The notes beneath the pieces were generated by a model, which made no database searches, was not told where the DNA came from, and saw only the letters and a program-made list of their open reading frames with translations. The translations under genes and the position numbers were made by a program. DNA of 64,000 nt from a virus. The DNA lies in the IMG/VR virus record IMGVR_UViG_3300027782_000029, positions 62,001 to 126,000 of that record; one strand, given 5' to 3'. Positions 6,952-15,565 of this stretch are shown here, in pieces; positions within the stretch are counted from its first letter, which is position 1, and each line of letters starts with the position of its first letter.

Positions 6952-7806
6952 ATGAATCAACCACAACTACAAACCAATATCATTACTCCCGACACCTTTG
7001 ACTTTCCATTGTATACTCGGTTTAACCGAGATGTACGTTCACTTGCTGCAGAGATGGATCAAAACTCCACTCGTAAGCTAGTCGATGCGTACTACACAAT
7101 TCAAGAAAATCGCATGGCATTTTCTGCACAAGCTCGAGAGCTTAAGACTCAAGATTCACCATCAGAACTCGTAGAGTTTCTGTCCTATAATCTTCAGCTT
7201 ATGGAAAAGTCACTTAAGTTCCCACTTGAAGCCTTTGCTCAGTCAACAGTTGCAGGTCAATGGGCCCTTAGCCAGTATGGCATTGGTCCCGTTCTTGCAG
7301 CTGGACTATGTGCACATATTGACATAACAAAAGCTCCTACTGCAGGTAGCGTTTGGCGATATGCAGGTCTTGATCCTACCCAGAAATGGGAAAAGGGTCA
7401 GAAGCGTCCTTTCAACGCAGAGTTAAAGACTCTTTCTTGGAAGATTGGCCAAAGTTTCATGAAGTTTTATAAACGAGATGAATGCTTCTATGGTCATCTA
7501 TACAAGCAAGATAAAGATCGTAGAGTTTCTAAGAACGAAGCCGGCGATTATGCCGACTTTGCTAAAGAGATTCTTGACACTAAAAACTTTAAAGCTAATC
7601 AGACACGTGCTACTCTTGAGACTGGTATATTATCAGACGCACAGATCGATGCACAAGCTCGTAGATTTGCAGTCAAAATTTTCTTGTCTCACTATCACGC
7701 AGTAGCGTTTCAGGCTCACTATGGTGAACCAGCACCTCGTCCATACATTATTGCCCACGGCGATCATGTCCACGAGATTGCTATCCCAGGAAACCCATTT
7801 GCTTAA
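6952..7806 (+). CDS. HhH DNA-binding protein resembling the C-terminal domain of IS110/IS116 transposases
   Basis: 284 residues. Around residues 95-150 the sequence GIGPVLAAGLCAHIDI then WRYAGLDP matches the helix-hairpin-helix-containing Transposase_20 domain of IS110-family recombinases. The RuvC-like DEDD catalytic half of IS110 enzymes is not visible in the first 90 residues, and no insertion-sequence ends flank the gene. It looks like a free-standing, domesticated DNA-binding protein, as in other actinophages. CGG at 7018 is read in frame as Arg. A GC-rich hairpin follows directly. Confidence 0.6.
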   Translation: MNQPQLQTNIITPDTFDFPLYTRFNRDVRSLAAEMDQNSTRKLVDAYYTIQENRMAFSAQARELKTQDSPSELVEFLSYNLQLMEKSLKFPLEAFAQSTVAGQWALSQYGIGPVLAAGLCAHIDITKAPTAGSVWRYAGLDPTQKWEKGQKRPFNAELKTLSWKIGQSFMKFYKRDECFYGHLYKQDKDRRVSKNEAGDYADFAKEILDTKNFKANQTRATLETGILSDAQIDAQARRFAVKIFLSHYHAVAFQAHYGEPAPRPYIIAHGDHVHEIAIPGNPFA

Positions 7807-7810
7807 TCGT

Positions 7811-7830
7811 GTGGGGGCGCAAGCCCCCAC
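7811..7830 (+). other. 8-bp GNRA-capped hairpin between genes
   Basis: GTGGGGGC (7811-7818), loop GCAA, GCCCCCAC (7823-7830). No T-run follows, so it is more likely an RNA stability or processing element than a terminator. Confidence 0.5.
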
Positions 7831-7856
7831 CATAAGCTAACCAATAAGGAACAACA

Positions 7857-8276
7857 ATGAGTATTTATAAATTTCTTTATGAAGATATTAGAACAGTAAC
7901 AAACAACAATTTTACTTTATCTATTACTCTTCGCAATAAATTTTATGAAGCTGGATATCTTAATTTTTATGAAATTATTACTACTCCAGCTGATCACCTA
8001 AAGAAAAATGCACATATAACTGATTCAATTTTTAATCAACTAAACAAAAAGCTTTCTCGCATTCATATTCACCTTGATATGTCTGACGAAACGCTTAATT
8101 GGTTTATTAAATATTATTATAATAACTATTATGATAAGTTGATTCCTAAATTGCAAATTAAACAAATTCACCGTGCTGTTTACAGCCAAACACTACCCTT
8201 GCTTACTGCAAAAAAAATGTTGACTAAAATACCAGGATCTCTTGAATATTTTAATGCAACAGGAAAATTTAAATAA
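7857..8276 (+). CDS. Hypothetical protein with a helix-hairpin-helix like RNAP alpha-CTD
   Basis: 139 residues, Tyr/Asn/Lys-rich. Residues ~25-60 (pattern LRNKFYEAGYLNFYEI, then LN-KLSRI) resemble the two-helix DNA-binding module of the RNA polymerase alpha C-terminal domain (xRxxxxLxxAGIxTxxELL...). The rest is not recognised. RBS AAGGAACA. It heads a run of small genes (7857-9766) each preceded by AATAAGGAA-type sites. Confidence 0.45.
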   Translation: MSIYKFLYEDIRTVTNNNFTLSITLRNKFYEAGYLNFYEIITTPADHLKKNAHITDSIFNQLNKKLSRIHIHLDMSDETLNWFIKYYYNNYYDKLIPKLQIKQIHRAVYSQTLPLLTAKKMLTKIPGSLEYFNATGKFK

Positions 8277-8297
8277 ACTAAATAATAAGGAATCATA

Positions 8298-8570
8298 ATG
8301 GCAATTAAAATTTATACCTGGAAGTCAGGCAAAACAAATACACTTTGTGACGCATGCGCTGATGACATGTTCTTTACTCTTATGAACAGGGTTGTTAAAA
8401 ACAATCCTGGACTCTCTCAAGATCAACTTAAGGATCTTGATTCAATGAAAGAACTTGATTATATGGATCAAAATTCTAAAGAATCAACATTCTTGTTTTG
8501 CAATCCTATTCACAAAGATGCATTAGGCAATTCCGTTTGCCTAAGTTCAACTCAATCTATTATCAAATAA
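8298..8570 (+). CDS. Hypothetical protein with one CxxC
   Basis: 90 residues with CDAC near residue 14 and two further single cysteines. It may bind metal. RBS AATAAGGAATC. Not recognised. Confidence 0.55.
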   Translation: MAIKIYTWKSGKTNTLCDACADDMFFTLMNRVVKNNPGLSQDQLKDLDSMKELDYMDQNSKESTFLFCNPIHKDALGNSVCLSSTQSIIK

Positions 8571-8583
8571 CAAAAGAAGAACA

Positions 8584-9171
8584 ATGCTTAATATAATTAA
8601 AACTCTTAGCCCTGAAAACGTAGCCAACATTATTCAATATCTTGAAGAGAATATTGAACCTAACCTTGGCACAGACGTTTCTAACTATGCTCCATCTCGA
8701 CGTCGTTCATGGTTCCCATACGAAGCTCCTTTGAGCGAAGTACAAGACTACAAGCTTGGTTTCCAAGATGATAGGATTTGGGACTATATAACAGGACTAT
8801 GTTCTACGTTTAGTTGGGAACCAGACCTTGGACTTGTTTCCAAGGGCGGAACCATTAAACCACACCGAGATGCTGCTTATGCTGATTTCCGATCCGTCGG
8901 AATCAATCTAGGCAACGTTACATGGTGCTACTCTAAAGCTTACCCAATGTACAATTGGGTCCCTGAAGACCAGCAAATCAATCCACCTGAAGTTACCAAA
9001 ATTCAGATGACTGGTGGCGAAGTCTTCGAATTCAATTGTAAGAACTTACATTGGACAGAAGATGTAGACCCAGACCGTTGGGCTTTTAACTTATGGCGAG
9101 TCTCTAACAAGGGTCGCTCTAAGTTTGAAAGCTTTTTAAACCAAACCAACCTATTAACTAATAAGGAATAA
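8584..9171 (+). CDS. Putative 2OG-Fe(II)/cupin-type oxygenase-like protein
   Basis: 195 residues. A facial-triad-like arrangement is visible: PHRDA (H-x-D, about residue 98), then NLHW (about residue 154) and an Arg ten residues later within a strand, embedded in GGEVFEFN and WAFNLWRVS strands typical of the double-stranded beta-helix. Known biology: phage 2OG oxygenases modify DNA bases, proteins or metabolites. The substrate cannot be told. Part of the small-gene run. Confidence 0.5.
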   Translation: MLNIIKTLSPENVANIIQYLEENIEPNLGTDVSNYAPSRRRSWFPYEAPLSEVQDYKLGFQDDRIWDYITGLCSTFSWEPDLGLVSKGGTIKPHRDAAYADFRSVGINLGNVTWCYSKAYPMYNWVPEDQQINPPEVTKIQMTGGEVFEFNCKNLHWTEDVDPDRWAFNLWRVSNKGRSKFESFLNQTNLLTNKE

Positions 9172-9173
9172 CA

Positions 9174-9506
9174 ATGAATACCACAACCCAACCACAATTA
9201 CAAGATGCACCTGAGCATTGGAATGAAAGTTTAAATAAATTTGTAAAATCATTTTTAACTGATCTTAATCATAACAATCCTTCGGAACATAAAGTTATTC
9301 AAGATCTTGATCTTAAACTTAAAATTTCCGAAACTCATACTGAACTAGAGCCACTTATGCTCATTCCTATTTATGATTATCAAAATAATAAAAATTCTTT
9401 AACTATTTTGTTTAATAGTTTTGAACTCAAAGTAGACAATTACTTACTAGCATCTGCTGCTATTGCCTTTTTTGGTTCTGTATCTATGAACTTTACTCGC
9501 TATTAA
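9174..9506 (+). CDS. Hypothetical protein
   Basis: 110 residues, no cysteine cluster, with a moderately hydrophobic C-terminus (AAIAFFGSVS). RBS TAATAAGGAATAAC 3 bp after the previous stop. Not recognised. Confidence 0.55.
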   Translation: MNTTTQPQLQDAPEHWNESLNKFVKSFLTDLNHNNPSEHKVIQDLDLKLKISETHTELEPLMLIPIYDYQNNKNSLTILFNSFELKVDNYLLASAAIAFFGSVSMNFTRY

Positions 9507-9520
9507 AATAAGGAATACTA

Positions 9521-9766
9521 ATGCCTATATCAGAATCATTTATTGAATTTGCTAAATGTAAATCAATTAAAGATACTAATTTCTTTTTCTCTGATCATGT
9601 ATCAGGAACAAAAAAAGCTATTGCGTTTTGTCAAGACTGCCCCGTAAAAACACCATGTGGTTTATATGCTATTGAAAATAACATTAACCATGGTGTATGG
9701 GGCGGTCTATCAATTCGTGCAAGAGTTGTCATCCGAAGAAATACTAAAATTAAATTACTCCACTAA
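9521..9766 (+). CDS. WhiB-like transcription regulator
   Basis: 81 residues. Conserved Wbl features: a first Cys at residue ~11, then FCQDCPVKTPC (CxxCxxxxxC) ligating the fourth-order [4Fe-4S] cluster, and the HGVWGG turn before a basic tail (RARVVIRR). WhiB proteins occur only in actinobacteria and their phages and act with the primary sigma factor. This is the first of two copies (the other is at 23105). The repeat array begins 20 bp downstream. Confidence 0.9.
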   Translation: MPISESFIEFAKCKSIKDTNFFFSDHVSGTKKAIAFCQDCPVKTPCGLYAIENNINHGVWGGLSIRARVVIRRNTKIKLLH

Positions 9767-9786
9767 ATAAGTAACAATAGAAGTAG

Positions 9787-10313
9787 AATGAATCATCTTC
9801 GTTGATCAGTATCATTACCTATAAATGAATCATATCATAAGATTAAGTAACACATAGCTTAAATGAATCATCGAGCCAGATTTGTAACAGGCCTTGGAAA
9901 TGAATCAACAAAACAAATTACTAACATGCGTGTTGAATGAATCATGTTTTACAACAAGTAACAAAGTGTACGAATGAATCACCACAAGCAAATAAATAAC
10001 ATAGAGAATAAATGAATCATAGTTACGAACTTGTATCAGATGATATGAATGAATCAAAAAACCCAAATAGTATCATTGTTCATGAATGAATCAAATTAGC
10101 AGACTAGTAACAGACTTTGTAAATGAATCAAAGCGCCTAACTAATAACATAGGAAGAAAATGAATCACTCCATCAGAGAATACCATTTCCTTCGAATGAA
10201 TCAATGGGATCAACTAATATCAATTAAACAGAATGAATCATCCAGTCGGACTTATATCATGACCAATAAATGAATCATCTATCCAGATAGTGTCATAGCT
10301 TAAAAATGAAACA
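9787..10313. repeat. Array of 15 short direct repeats, ~37-bp period, with an interleaved second motif
   Basis: AATGAATCA starts at 9787, 9824, 9862, 9899, 9936, 9973, 10011, 10048, 10085, 10122, 10159, 10195, 10232 and 10269, and degenerate AATGAAACA at 10305. Spacing is 36-38 bp, mostly 37 (3.5 helical turns). Most units also carry a second hexamer (G/A/C)T(A/G)(A/T)CA beginning 21-23 bp after the first motif (for example GTAACA, GTATCA, ATAACA); sequence between motifs is unique. The period is not a multiple of 3 and no ORF fits. It resembles an iteron or centromere-type protein-binding array upstream of the 846-aa gene. Confidence 0.9.
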
Positions 10314-10365
10314 CACTACATTCCATACAACTGAATGTAACTAAATTGTAAATAAAAAAGAAGGG

Positions 10366-10380
10366 ACTAGTTTAACTAGT
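10366..10380. promoter_or_regulatory. Palindrome before the 846-aa gene
   Basis: ACTAG-TTTAA-CTAGT, a perfect 5-bp inverted repeat, placed immediately before the ribosome site AAAGGAG. It could be an operator or an RNA hairpin masking initiation. Confidence 0.35.
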
Positions 10381-10394
10381 ACAAAGGAGAAAAT

Positions 10395-12935
10395 ATGACT
10401 AACAATCAAAACAAACCAAACGTTCGCTTGAAAGCAATGGCTAATGGCCCATTGCGTTCTAATAATAATTACCAATTCGGATTTTACGATATTGGCGTAA
10501 TGCGTCATGCACTTCAGTTTTCTGGTTCACCAGAATACCGTATTGCAGCATTGCCAATTCCAACTAATGCATTTGAACGTGCAGAGGTGGAACGTCTAAT
10601 CTCTCATCCATCTGTACAATATGCTCTTGTAGACAAGAACAAAATTGTAGCTTGCATCATCGATGAACAAGAAGGATGGATGTCTACACTTAATACCATG
10701 GGCTTTAATGTCAAAGGTGGCGGTAAGACAGCTAAGCGGTTGAAATCATTTCACCGCGCAACTCTTATCAACGCTCACTTCGACACATTGAATATCAAAT
10801 GGGTTGAATCTACCGAGTATACTCGTTATGATTTTAACTCAGGCTGGGCTGATTGGGTAGTTGAAGCAATTCCCCGTCTATTAGACGGTGGCTTTGTTGT
10901 TTCATCTCGCCTAATCCATGCTGGCATTGAGAATCTTCCCGTGTATGAACCTCATAACACATTGGATACTAATGAGTATTATTATGATCCAACTATTAAA
11001 GCACAACTTATTAATTTCCTTGGAAATTCTAAAGTATTTAATGGTCGTATCATTACTCCTGAAGGTATGATCAAGGGCAATTTTATTGTCTCTGATAATT
11101 TACCTGAAGGCATTGATGTTATTTCATCTCGTGAAAACCTGAAAACCGAAATCACTTATGATGGAGGTTATCGCCTGCTCGCAGAACCACAAGGCCCTAA
11201 GAGCCGTGTTATCACAGATGATCAAACTGTTATCAACTTTCCAAAGTTGTTCCGTAAATCCGACATGGAAATGTGGCTTAAGGAAGAATATGAAAAGATG
11301 TTCCAACAAGCAATTGATGGAAAGCTTTTAACTAACTGGAAGTCTGTATTCATGCGTAACTTCTCACGTGAAAATCAAGACATTGAGGATGTGGAAGCAC
11401 ATTCTCGTATATCCTATGTTGGTTATCGCTGGGTTAGTATGGGATTATCCGTAACGGATTCTCCCTGGCTATTTGAAACACTTGCTGTTTCTCACGCCAA
11501 ACCACTTCAAAAGCGTATTCCTATTCCATGTTCAGTCTATGAGCAGGTGATTCCCGAATCACTTGCACGTATGGCTGGTTATGATATTGAAGTAGAAGAA
11601 GGCACCATTCGTCGTATTAACAGCATTGGTGTTCATATAGTCAGTGACTTTGACTGGCTCGAAATGTATGAGAGCCATGGCGGTCATGACGAAGATGACT
11701 TCTTTAAACTATTTTATCGTACTATGGAATCTGGTCCAAACGATGGCGAGAAAGTCGTCATTGTTGTTCGTTCACCAAACGGTTATGGCGAGTATTCAAT
11801 CTTTAGCTACGTTGAAGATGAATGGTATCCCACATGGGAAAAGGCAAACGGCGAAGAAGTTTCGTTCCCCGTTGTAAACGGTCGAAACTGGCCCGTTCGT
11901 TTGTCTACTGCTATTCGTAATGAAAACGTTAGTTACTCTGGCTTGCCCAGTGAAAACTCTCCAGTTAAACCTAGACCATCAACGAGTGTATACTCTGTTG
12001 AAGATGTCATGTCTGATATTGACACCGCTATGAACGGTGGCAATGTCGGTCGATATGTTAACGCTACAATGCTACACTCTATGGTTGTTGGACAACACCG
12101 TACTGTACAGCTTTGTTCTCTAGAATCTGCAATTGATGGTTGTACTCAAACATCAGATCCTAACGATCGTATTGCAATTGATACAGAGGCAGGCGTTATG
12201 GTTGAAGAAGTACTCGCTACTGGCAAACCTATAGACCGTGACTTTTGGCATAGTCGTTTCCGCTCACTTGCTGCAAAGCATCCTGAAGTAGAAACATACG
12301 AAGGTAAAATCACTCAACTCAATACACTTTGTACTGAGTATTATCGTGCCTATACCCACCGTATTAGCAAGCATGCACAAGAGAATGTCCGTCCTTCGGA
12401 TATTGTTCACAAACTTGGACAGCGCCTGTACTTTCATGCACTTCCACTTTTGCGTCAATTCCGTATGGATATTTTCAATGCAAATGCTGCCGACACCGTT
12501 CAAGCATCAACTGGAATTAAACGTACCGAATGGGAATACTTGTATACTGCAATATCAGAACACGTAGAATCATTCGAACGTCCGCAGGATCAACATGACT
12601 TTATATTGGCATTGTATTCTGCTTCTATTAATATTCCTACCAGCAATGGTAAGGTTACTGATCAAATTGTAATGAATCGCATAGTGTATCCACACTTAGA
12701 ACGCGCACTTCAGCACTATGGTATTGGTAATCGAGTTGTAATGAACTATACAGATGGTAAGATAAAAATGAAAGAACATACAGTTACATCTTGGTCATTT
12801 CCTGATCAAGATTCTGTAATGCACTCTTTCTTCGATGCTCTTGAGTATCAGAAGTTTCATTCTCAATCTTCACCAATTGTATTTACCAATGTCAATACAG
12901 AACCACCTAAGCGTAGAGCTAACGCAATGTTTTAA
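10395..12935 (+). CDS. Large protein of unknown function (846 aa)
   Basis: Strong RBS (AAAGGAG). A soluble protein with no signal peptide or membrane segment. Around residues 418-440 there is an acidic cluster SDFDWLEMYE followed by GGHDEDDFF, and about 25 residues later a VVIVVRSPNGYG strand. This loosely recalls the acidic D-x-D loop plus R-x-P strand of two-barrel RNA polymerases (QDE-1/YonO type), but the canonical DxDxD is not intact. I do not assign it. The C-terminal third is helical. It stands as a single-gene unit between the repeat array and a strong terminator, which suggests an important and separately controlled role, perhaps in transcription or replication. Confidence 0.75.
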   Translation: MTNNQNKPNVRLKAMANGPLRSNNNYQFGFYDIGVMRHALQFSGSPEYRIAALPIPTNAFERAEVERLISHPSVQYALVDKNKIVACIIDEQEGWMSTLNTMGFNVKGGGKTAKRLKSFHRATLINAHFDTLNIKWVESTEYTRYDFNSGWADWVVEAIPRLLDGGFVVSSRLIHAGIENLPVYEPHNTLDTNEYYYDPTIKAQLINFLGNSKVFNGRIITPEGMIKGNFIVSDNLPEGIDVISSRENLKTEITYDGGYRLLAEPQGPKSRVITDDQTVINFPKLFRKSDMEMWLKEEYEKMFQQAIDGKLLTNWKSVFMRNFSRENQDIEDVEAHSRISYVGYRWVSMGLSVTDSPWLFETLAVSHAKPLQKRIPIPCSVYEQVIPESLARMAGYDIEVEEGTIRRINSIGVHIVSDFDWLEMYESHGGHDEDDFFKLFYRTMESGPNDGEKVVIVVRSPNGYGEYSIFSYVEDEWYPTWEKANGEEVSFPVVNGRNWPVRLSTAIRNENVSYSGLPSENSPVKPRPSTSVYSVEDVMSDIDTAMNGGNVGRYVNATMLHSMVVGQHRTVQLCSLESAIDGCTQTSDPNDRIAIDTEAGVMVEEVLATGKPIDRDFWHSRFRSLAAKHPEVETYEGKITQLNTLCTEYYRAYTHRISKHAQENVRPSDIVHKLGQRLYFHALPLLRQFRMDIFNANAADTVQASTGIKRTEWEYLYTAISEHVESFERPQDQHDFILALYSASINIPTSNGKVTDQIVMNRIVYPHLERALQHYGIGNRVVMNYTDGKIKMKEHTVTSWSFPDQDSVMHSFFDALEYQKFHSQSSPIVFTNVNTEPPKRRANAMF

Positions 12936-12959
12936 CATTGCCATATCACACTAACTTAA

Positions 12960-13008
12960 GGGTGTTCGTGAGTAGATTATTCTACTTGCGGACACCCTTT
13001 TTTATTTT
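12960..13008 (+). terminator. Strong rho-independent terminator
   Basis: GGGTGTTCGTGAGTAG (12960-12975) pairs with CTACTTGCGGACACCC (12982-12997), near-perfect, followed by TTTTTTATTTT. Confidence 0.85.
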
Positions 13009-13022
13009 AACAAGGAAACCTC

Positions 13023-13682
13023 ATGTCTCACGAAGACTCTAATAATCTTTACTTTGAATCTCCTGAAAAGTTTGATTCAGATGTATCTTACATCTGCAAA
13101 AATCCTTACTCAGAATATTTAAAGTTTCAAAAATTCTTTGAACAACATGTAGACAAATTTGGTCGTGATTCATTTCACCCAACTATGTCTGTATTCAGTT
13201 GTCATCAAAATATCGTTGGCGTAGTTACCTGTCGTGACACAGAAAATAAGGATGATCTCTATATTGCTTTGGCTGAAATGCTTTATTTCCCAATGTCTAT
13301 ATCATCAGAATTATTTATCATCGCAACCGACGTAACAGTAACTTCTGCTGACGATATTAAAAAAGATGCAATGGTTGTTACATTTGTAACTCCTGACCAT
13401 TGCTTAATCTATACAACCCCATACACTTATAACTTAGATAATACTATTAACTGGCTTATGCAAGAATCTTTTATCAATAAGGTAGCTCACAGTGTCACTA
13501 GTGGAGATTCTCCACTTGGTGATATGGTAGAATTATTTTTTGTGTTTTCACATTCAAACAATTCTGGTCCATTCACTTATGAAGAAGTGCTTCGTTATTT
13601 CAATGTCAATGGATTCCATTATGAAATCTTGAACGAACAAAACATTGATGACAAGAATTCAATAGCTATCAGGTTTGGATAA
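13023..13682 (+). CDS. Hypothetical protein
   Basis: 219 residues, acidic, mixed alpha/beta, with no signal peptide and no recognisable motif. RBS CAAGGAAACC. It begins the operon that runs through the helicase and subtilase genes. Function unknown. Confidence 0.65.
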   Translation: MSHEDSNNLYFESPEKFDSDVSYICKNPYSEYLKFQKFFEQHVDKFGRDSFHPTMSVFSCHQNIVGVVTCRDTENKDDLYIALAEMLYFPMSISSELFIIATDVTVTSADDIKKDAMVVTFVTPDHCLIYTTPYTYNLDNTINWLMQESFINKVAHSVTSGDSPLGDMVELFFVFSHSNNSGPFTYEEVLRYFNVNGFHYEILNEQNIDDKNSIAIRFG

Positions 13683-13687
13683 TTCTT

Positions 13688-13873
13688 ATGTTAACATTAA
13701 TCGAAAAAAAACCACTTATTACTCAACCAAAAATTAACTCAGATAAAACTTGTATCATTCACGATGATACTGTTATCTGTGGTAAAATAATTGAAGTTGA
13801 CTATATTCGTAGGGTTGAAAGTAAAATGATTGTCGAACAATTTTATGGTGACATAGATCTGTTTGGATTTTAA
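13688..13873 (+). CDS. Hypothetical small protein
   Basis: 61 residues, strand-rich, with a CIIHDDTVICGKI segment that could be a small beta-barrel. It starts 5 bp after the upstream stop and lacks a clear RBS, so expression would rely on coupling. Moderate confidence that it is real. Confidence 0.45.
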   Translation: MLTLIEKKPLITQPKINSDKTCIIHDDTVICGKIIEVDYIRRVESKMIVEQFYGDIDLFGF

Positions 13874-13894
13874 TTTTTAAAAAGGAACTAAAAT

Positions 13895-15565
13895 ATGATC
13901 TCCCTTCGCCCATATCAACAAGAGGCACTCGATGCTATTATAGCTAATGAAGCTAATGGCATTAACAGACAACTTGTTGTATTACCTACGGGTGCAGGTA
14001 AAACTATTTTATTTTCACATCTTCCCATATTGCGCAAAGATTCTTTGCCAATGTTAGTCTTAGCTCATAGAGCTGAATTACTTGAACAAGCTCGCAATAA
14101 GATTATGGCTTCTAATCCTAATCTTGTTGTAGAAATTGAACAAGCAGAACGCAAAGCTGGCCATGTCGACGTAGTCGTTGCCAGTGTTGCTACTTTAGGT
14201 AGAAACAATACTCCTCGTATTGAAGCTTATCCTAAAGATTACTTTAAAACCATAGTTATAGATGAGGCCCATCATGCTGCTGCTCCTACTTATAGAAGAA
14301 TTATTGATTATTTCTCTCCTGATTTCCTCTTGGGCGTTACTGCAACGCCACAGAGGTCAGATTCAACTAGGTTAATTGACGTATTTGAAGAAATAGTATA
14401 CTATAAATCCATACAAGATCTAATTAAAGACGGATGGCTTTGCCCTCTCGTCGGCTATAGAGTTAAAACAAACGTAGACATCTCTGATGTAGAAATAAGG
14501 AATGGTGAATATGCCCAAGATCAGCTTGAACAAAAAGTGGATACTCCTGAGCGTAATGCTTTTGTCGTTGCCACTTATCGCAATTTGGCAATGGATACGA
14601 AAGCCATTGTATTCGCATCCGGCGTCAGACACGCCGAAAACTTGGCCTTATCCTTTAAGCAAGCGTCGGTAACAACCGCCGTAATCGTGGGAACAACTCC
14701 ACGAGAAGAACGAGAAAGCATCCTTGCTCAGTTTGCAACTGGCCAGATTTCCGTTATTGTAAATGTTGGCGTTTTGACTGAAGGCTTTGATGAGCCATCT
14801 CTTCAAACTATTATTCTAGCAAAACCTACTCGATCAACTTTACTTTATACTCAAATAGTTGGACGAGGAACTCGCCTACATGAAAGTAAAAAGCATTGTA
14901 CAATTATAGATATTGCAGACACCACTATAGGCAAGAAACCTATTGGCCTTCCTACTCTGTTGGGTCTCCCACCAGAATTCGATTTACAAGGACAGAGTCT
15001 AACAGACGTCGCTGAAAAGTTTGAAGAACTTGAGGCTTACTGTCCAGGTGAAGCTGTTCGTGTTCTCAATCCTGATGACATCAAAATAGCTTATACCCGC
15101 ATTAACTTGTTTATGCCTCCTCCTCCTAATCCTGTTGTACAGGAGTATTCCAAACTCGTTTGGGCTGAAATTGGTGAAGACGATTACCATCTTGGCTTAA
15201 ACAATACAGAGTATATGCGCATTAAGTGCGATACTCTTGGTCGTTGGAATGTAACTATACATGACAACCATGCTAAAACAACTACCCTTTTAGGTACTGT
15301 TTCAGACATTAGAGAAGCATTTGCTCGTTCAGACAAATGGATTCAAAACAACCGTGCAGCATCTGTTGCACTACTTGATTCATCTGCTGCTTGGAGAGTT
15401 GATTCTCCAACAGATTCTCAACAAAAACTTTTAAAAAGAATTGGAATACCTATTACGTCAGATATGACCAAAGGTATGGCAAGTCAAATCATCTCTCGTT
15501 ACTACGAGAACAATCCTAAGCCTAAATGGCTTCAAAACAAAATAGATTACAAGAAAAGATACTAA
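13895..15565 (+). CDS. Superfamily 2 DEAH-box helicase
   Basis: 556 residues. Motif I PTGAGKT (about residue 31), motif II DEAH (about residue 125), motif III TATP (about residue 153), and motif VI QIVGRGTR (about residue 327) are all present in order, as in phage UvsW/RadD-like ATP-dependent helicases. These remodel recombination and replication intermediates. The C-terminal 170 residues are specific and not recognised. RBS AAAGGAAC. The stop overlaps the ATG of the secreted protease by one base, so the two are coupled despite very different destinations. Confidence 0.9.
   Translation: MISLRPYQQEALDAIIANEANGINRQLVVLPTGAGKTILFSHLPILRKDSLPMLVLAHRAELLEQARNKIMASNPNLVVEIEQAERKAGHVDVVVASVATLGRNNTPRIEAYPKDYFKTIVIDEAHHAAAPTYRRIIDYFSPDFLLGVTATPQRSDSTRLIDVFEEIVYYKSIQDLIKDGWLCPLVGYRVKTNVDISDVEIRNGEYAQDQLEQKVDTPERNAFVVATYRNLAMDTKAIVFASGVRHAENLALSFKQASVTTAVIVGTTPREERESILAQFATGQISVIVNVGVLTEGFDEPSLQTIILAKPTRSTLLYTQIVGRGTRLHESKKHCTIIDIADTTIGKKPIGLPTLLGLPPEFDLQGQSLTDVAEKFEELEAYCPGEAVRVLNPDDIKIAYTRINLFMPPPPNPVVQEYSKLVWAEIGEDDYHLGLNNTEYMRIKCDTLGRWNVTIHDNHAKTTTLLGTVSDIREAFARSDKWIQNNRAASVALLDSSAAWRVDSPTDSQQKLLKRIGIPITSDMTKGMASQIISRYYENNPKPKWLQNKIDYKKRY

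Noticed and set aside
6952-7806. Complete IS110 insertion sequence
   Set aside because: No catalytic N-terminal domain, no element ends, and the gene fits the phage operon spacing.
9787-10313. CRISPR array
   Set aside because: Repeats are only 9 bp plus a separate degenerate hexamer, far shorter than CRISPR repeats; no cas genes, no leader, and the spacing holds a second conserved motif.
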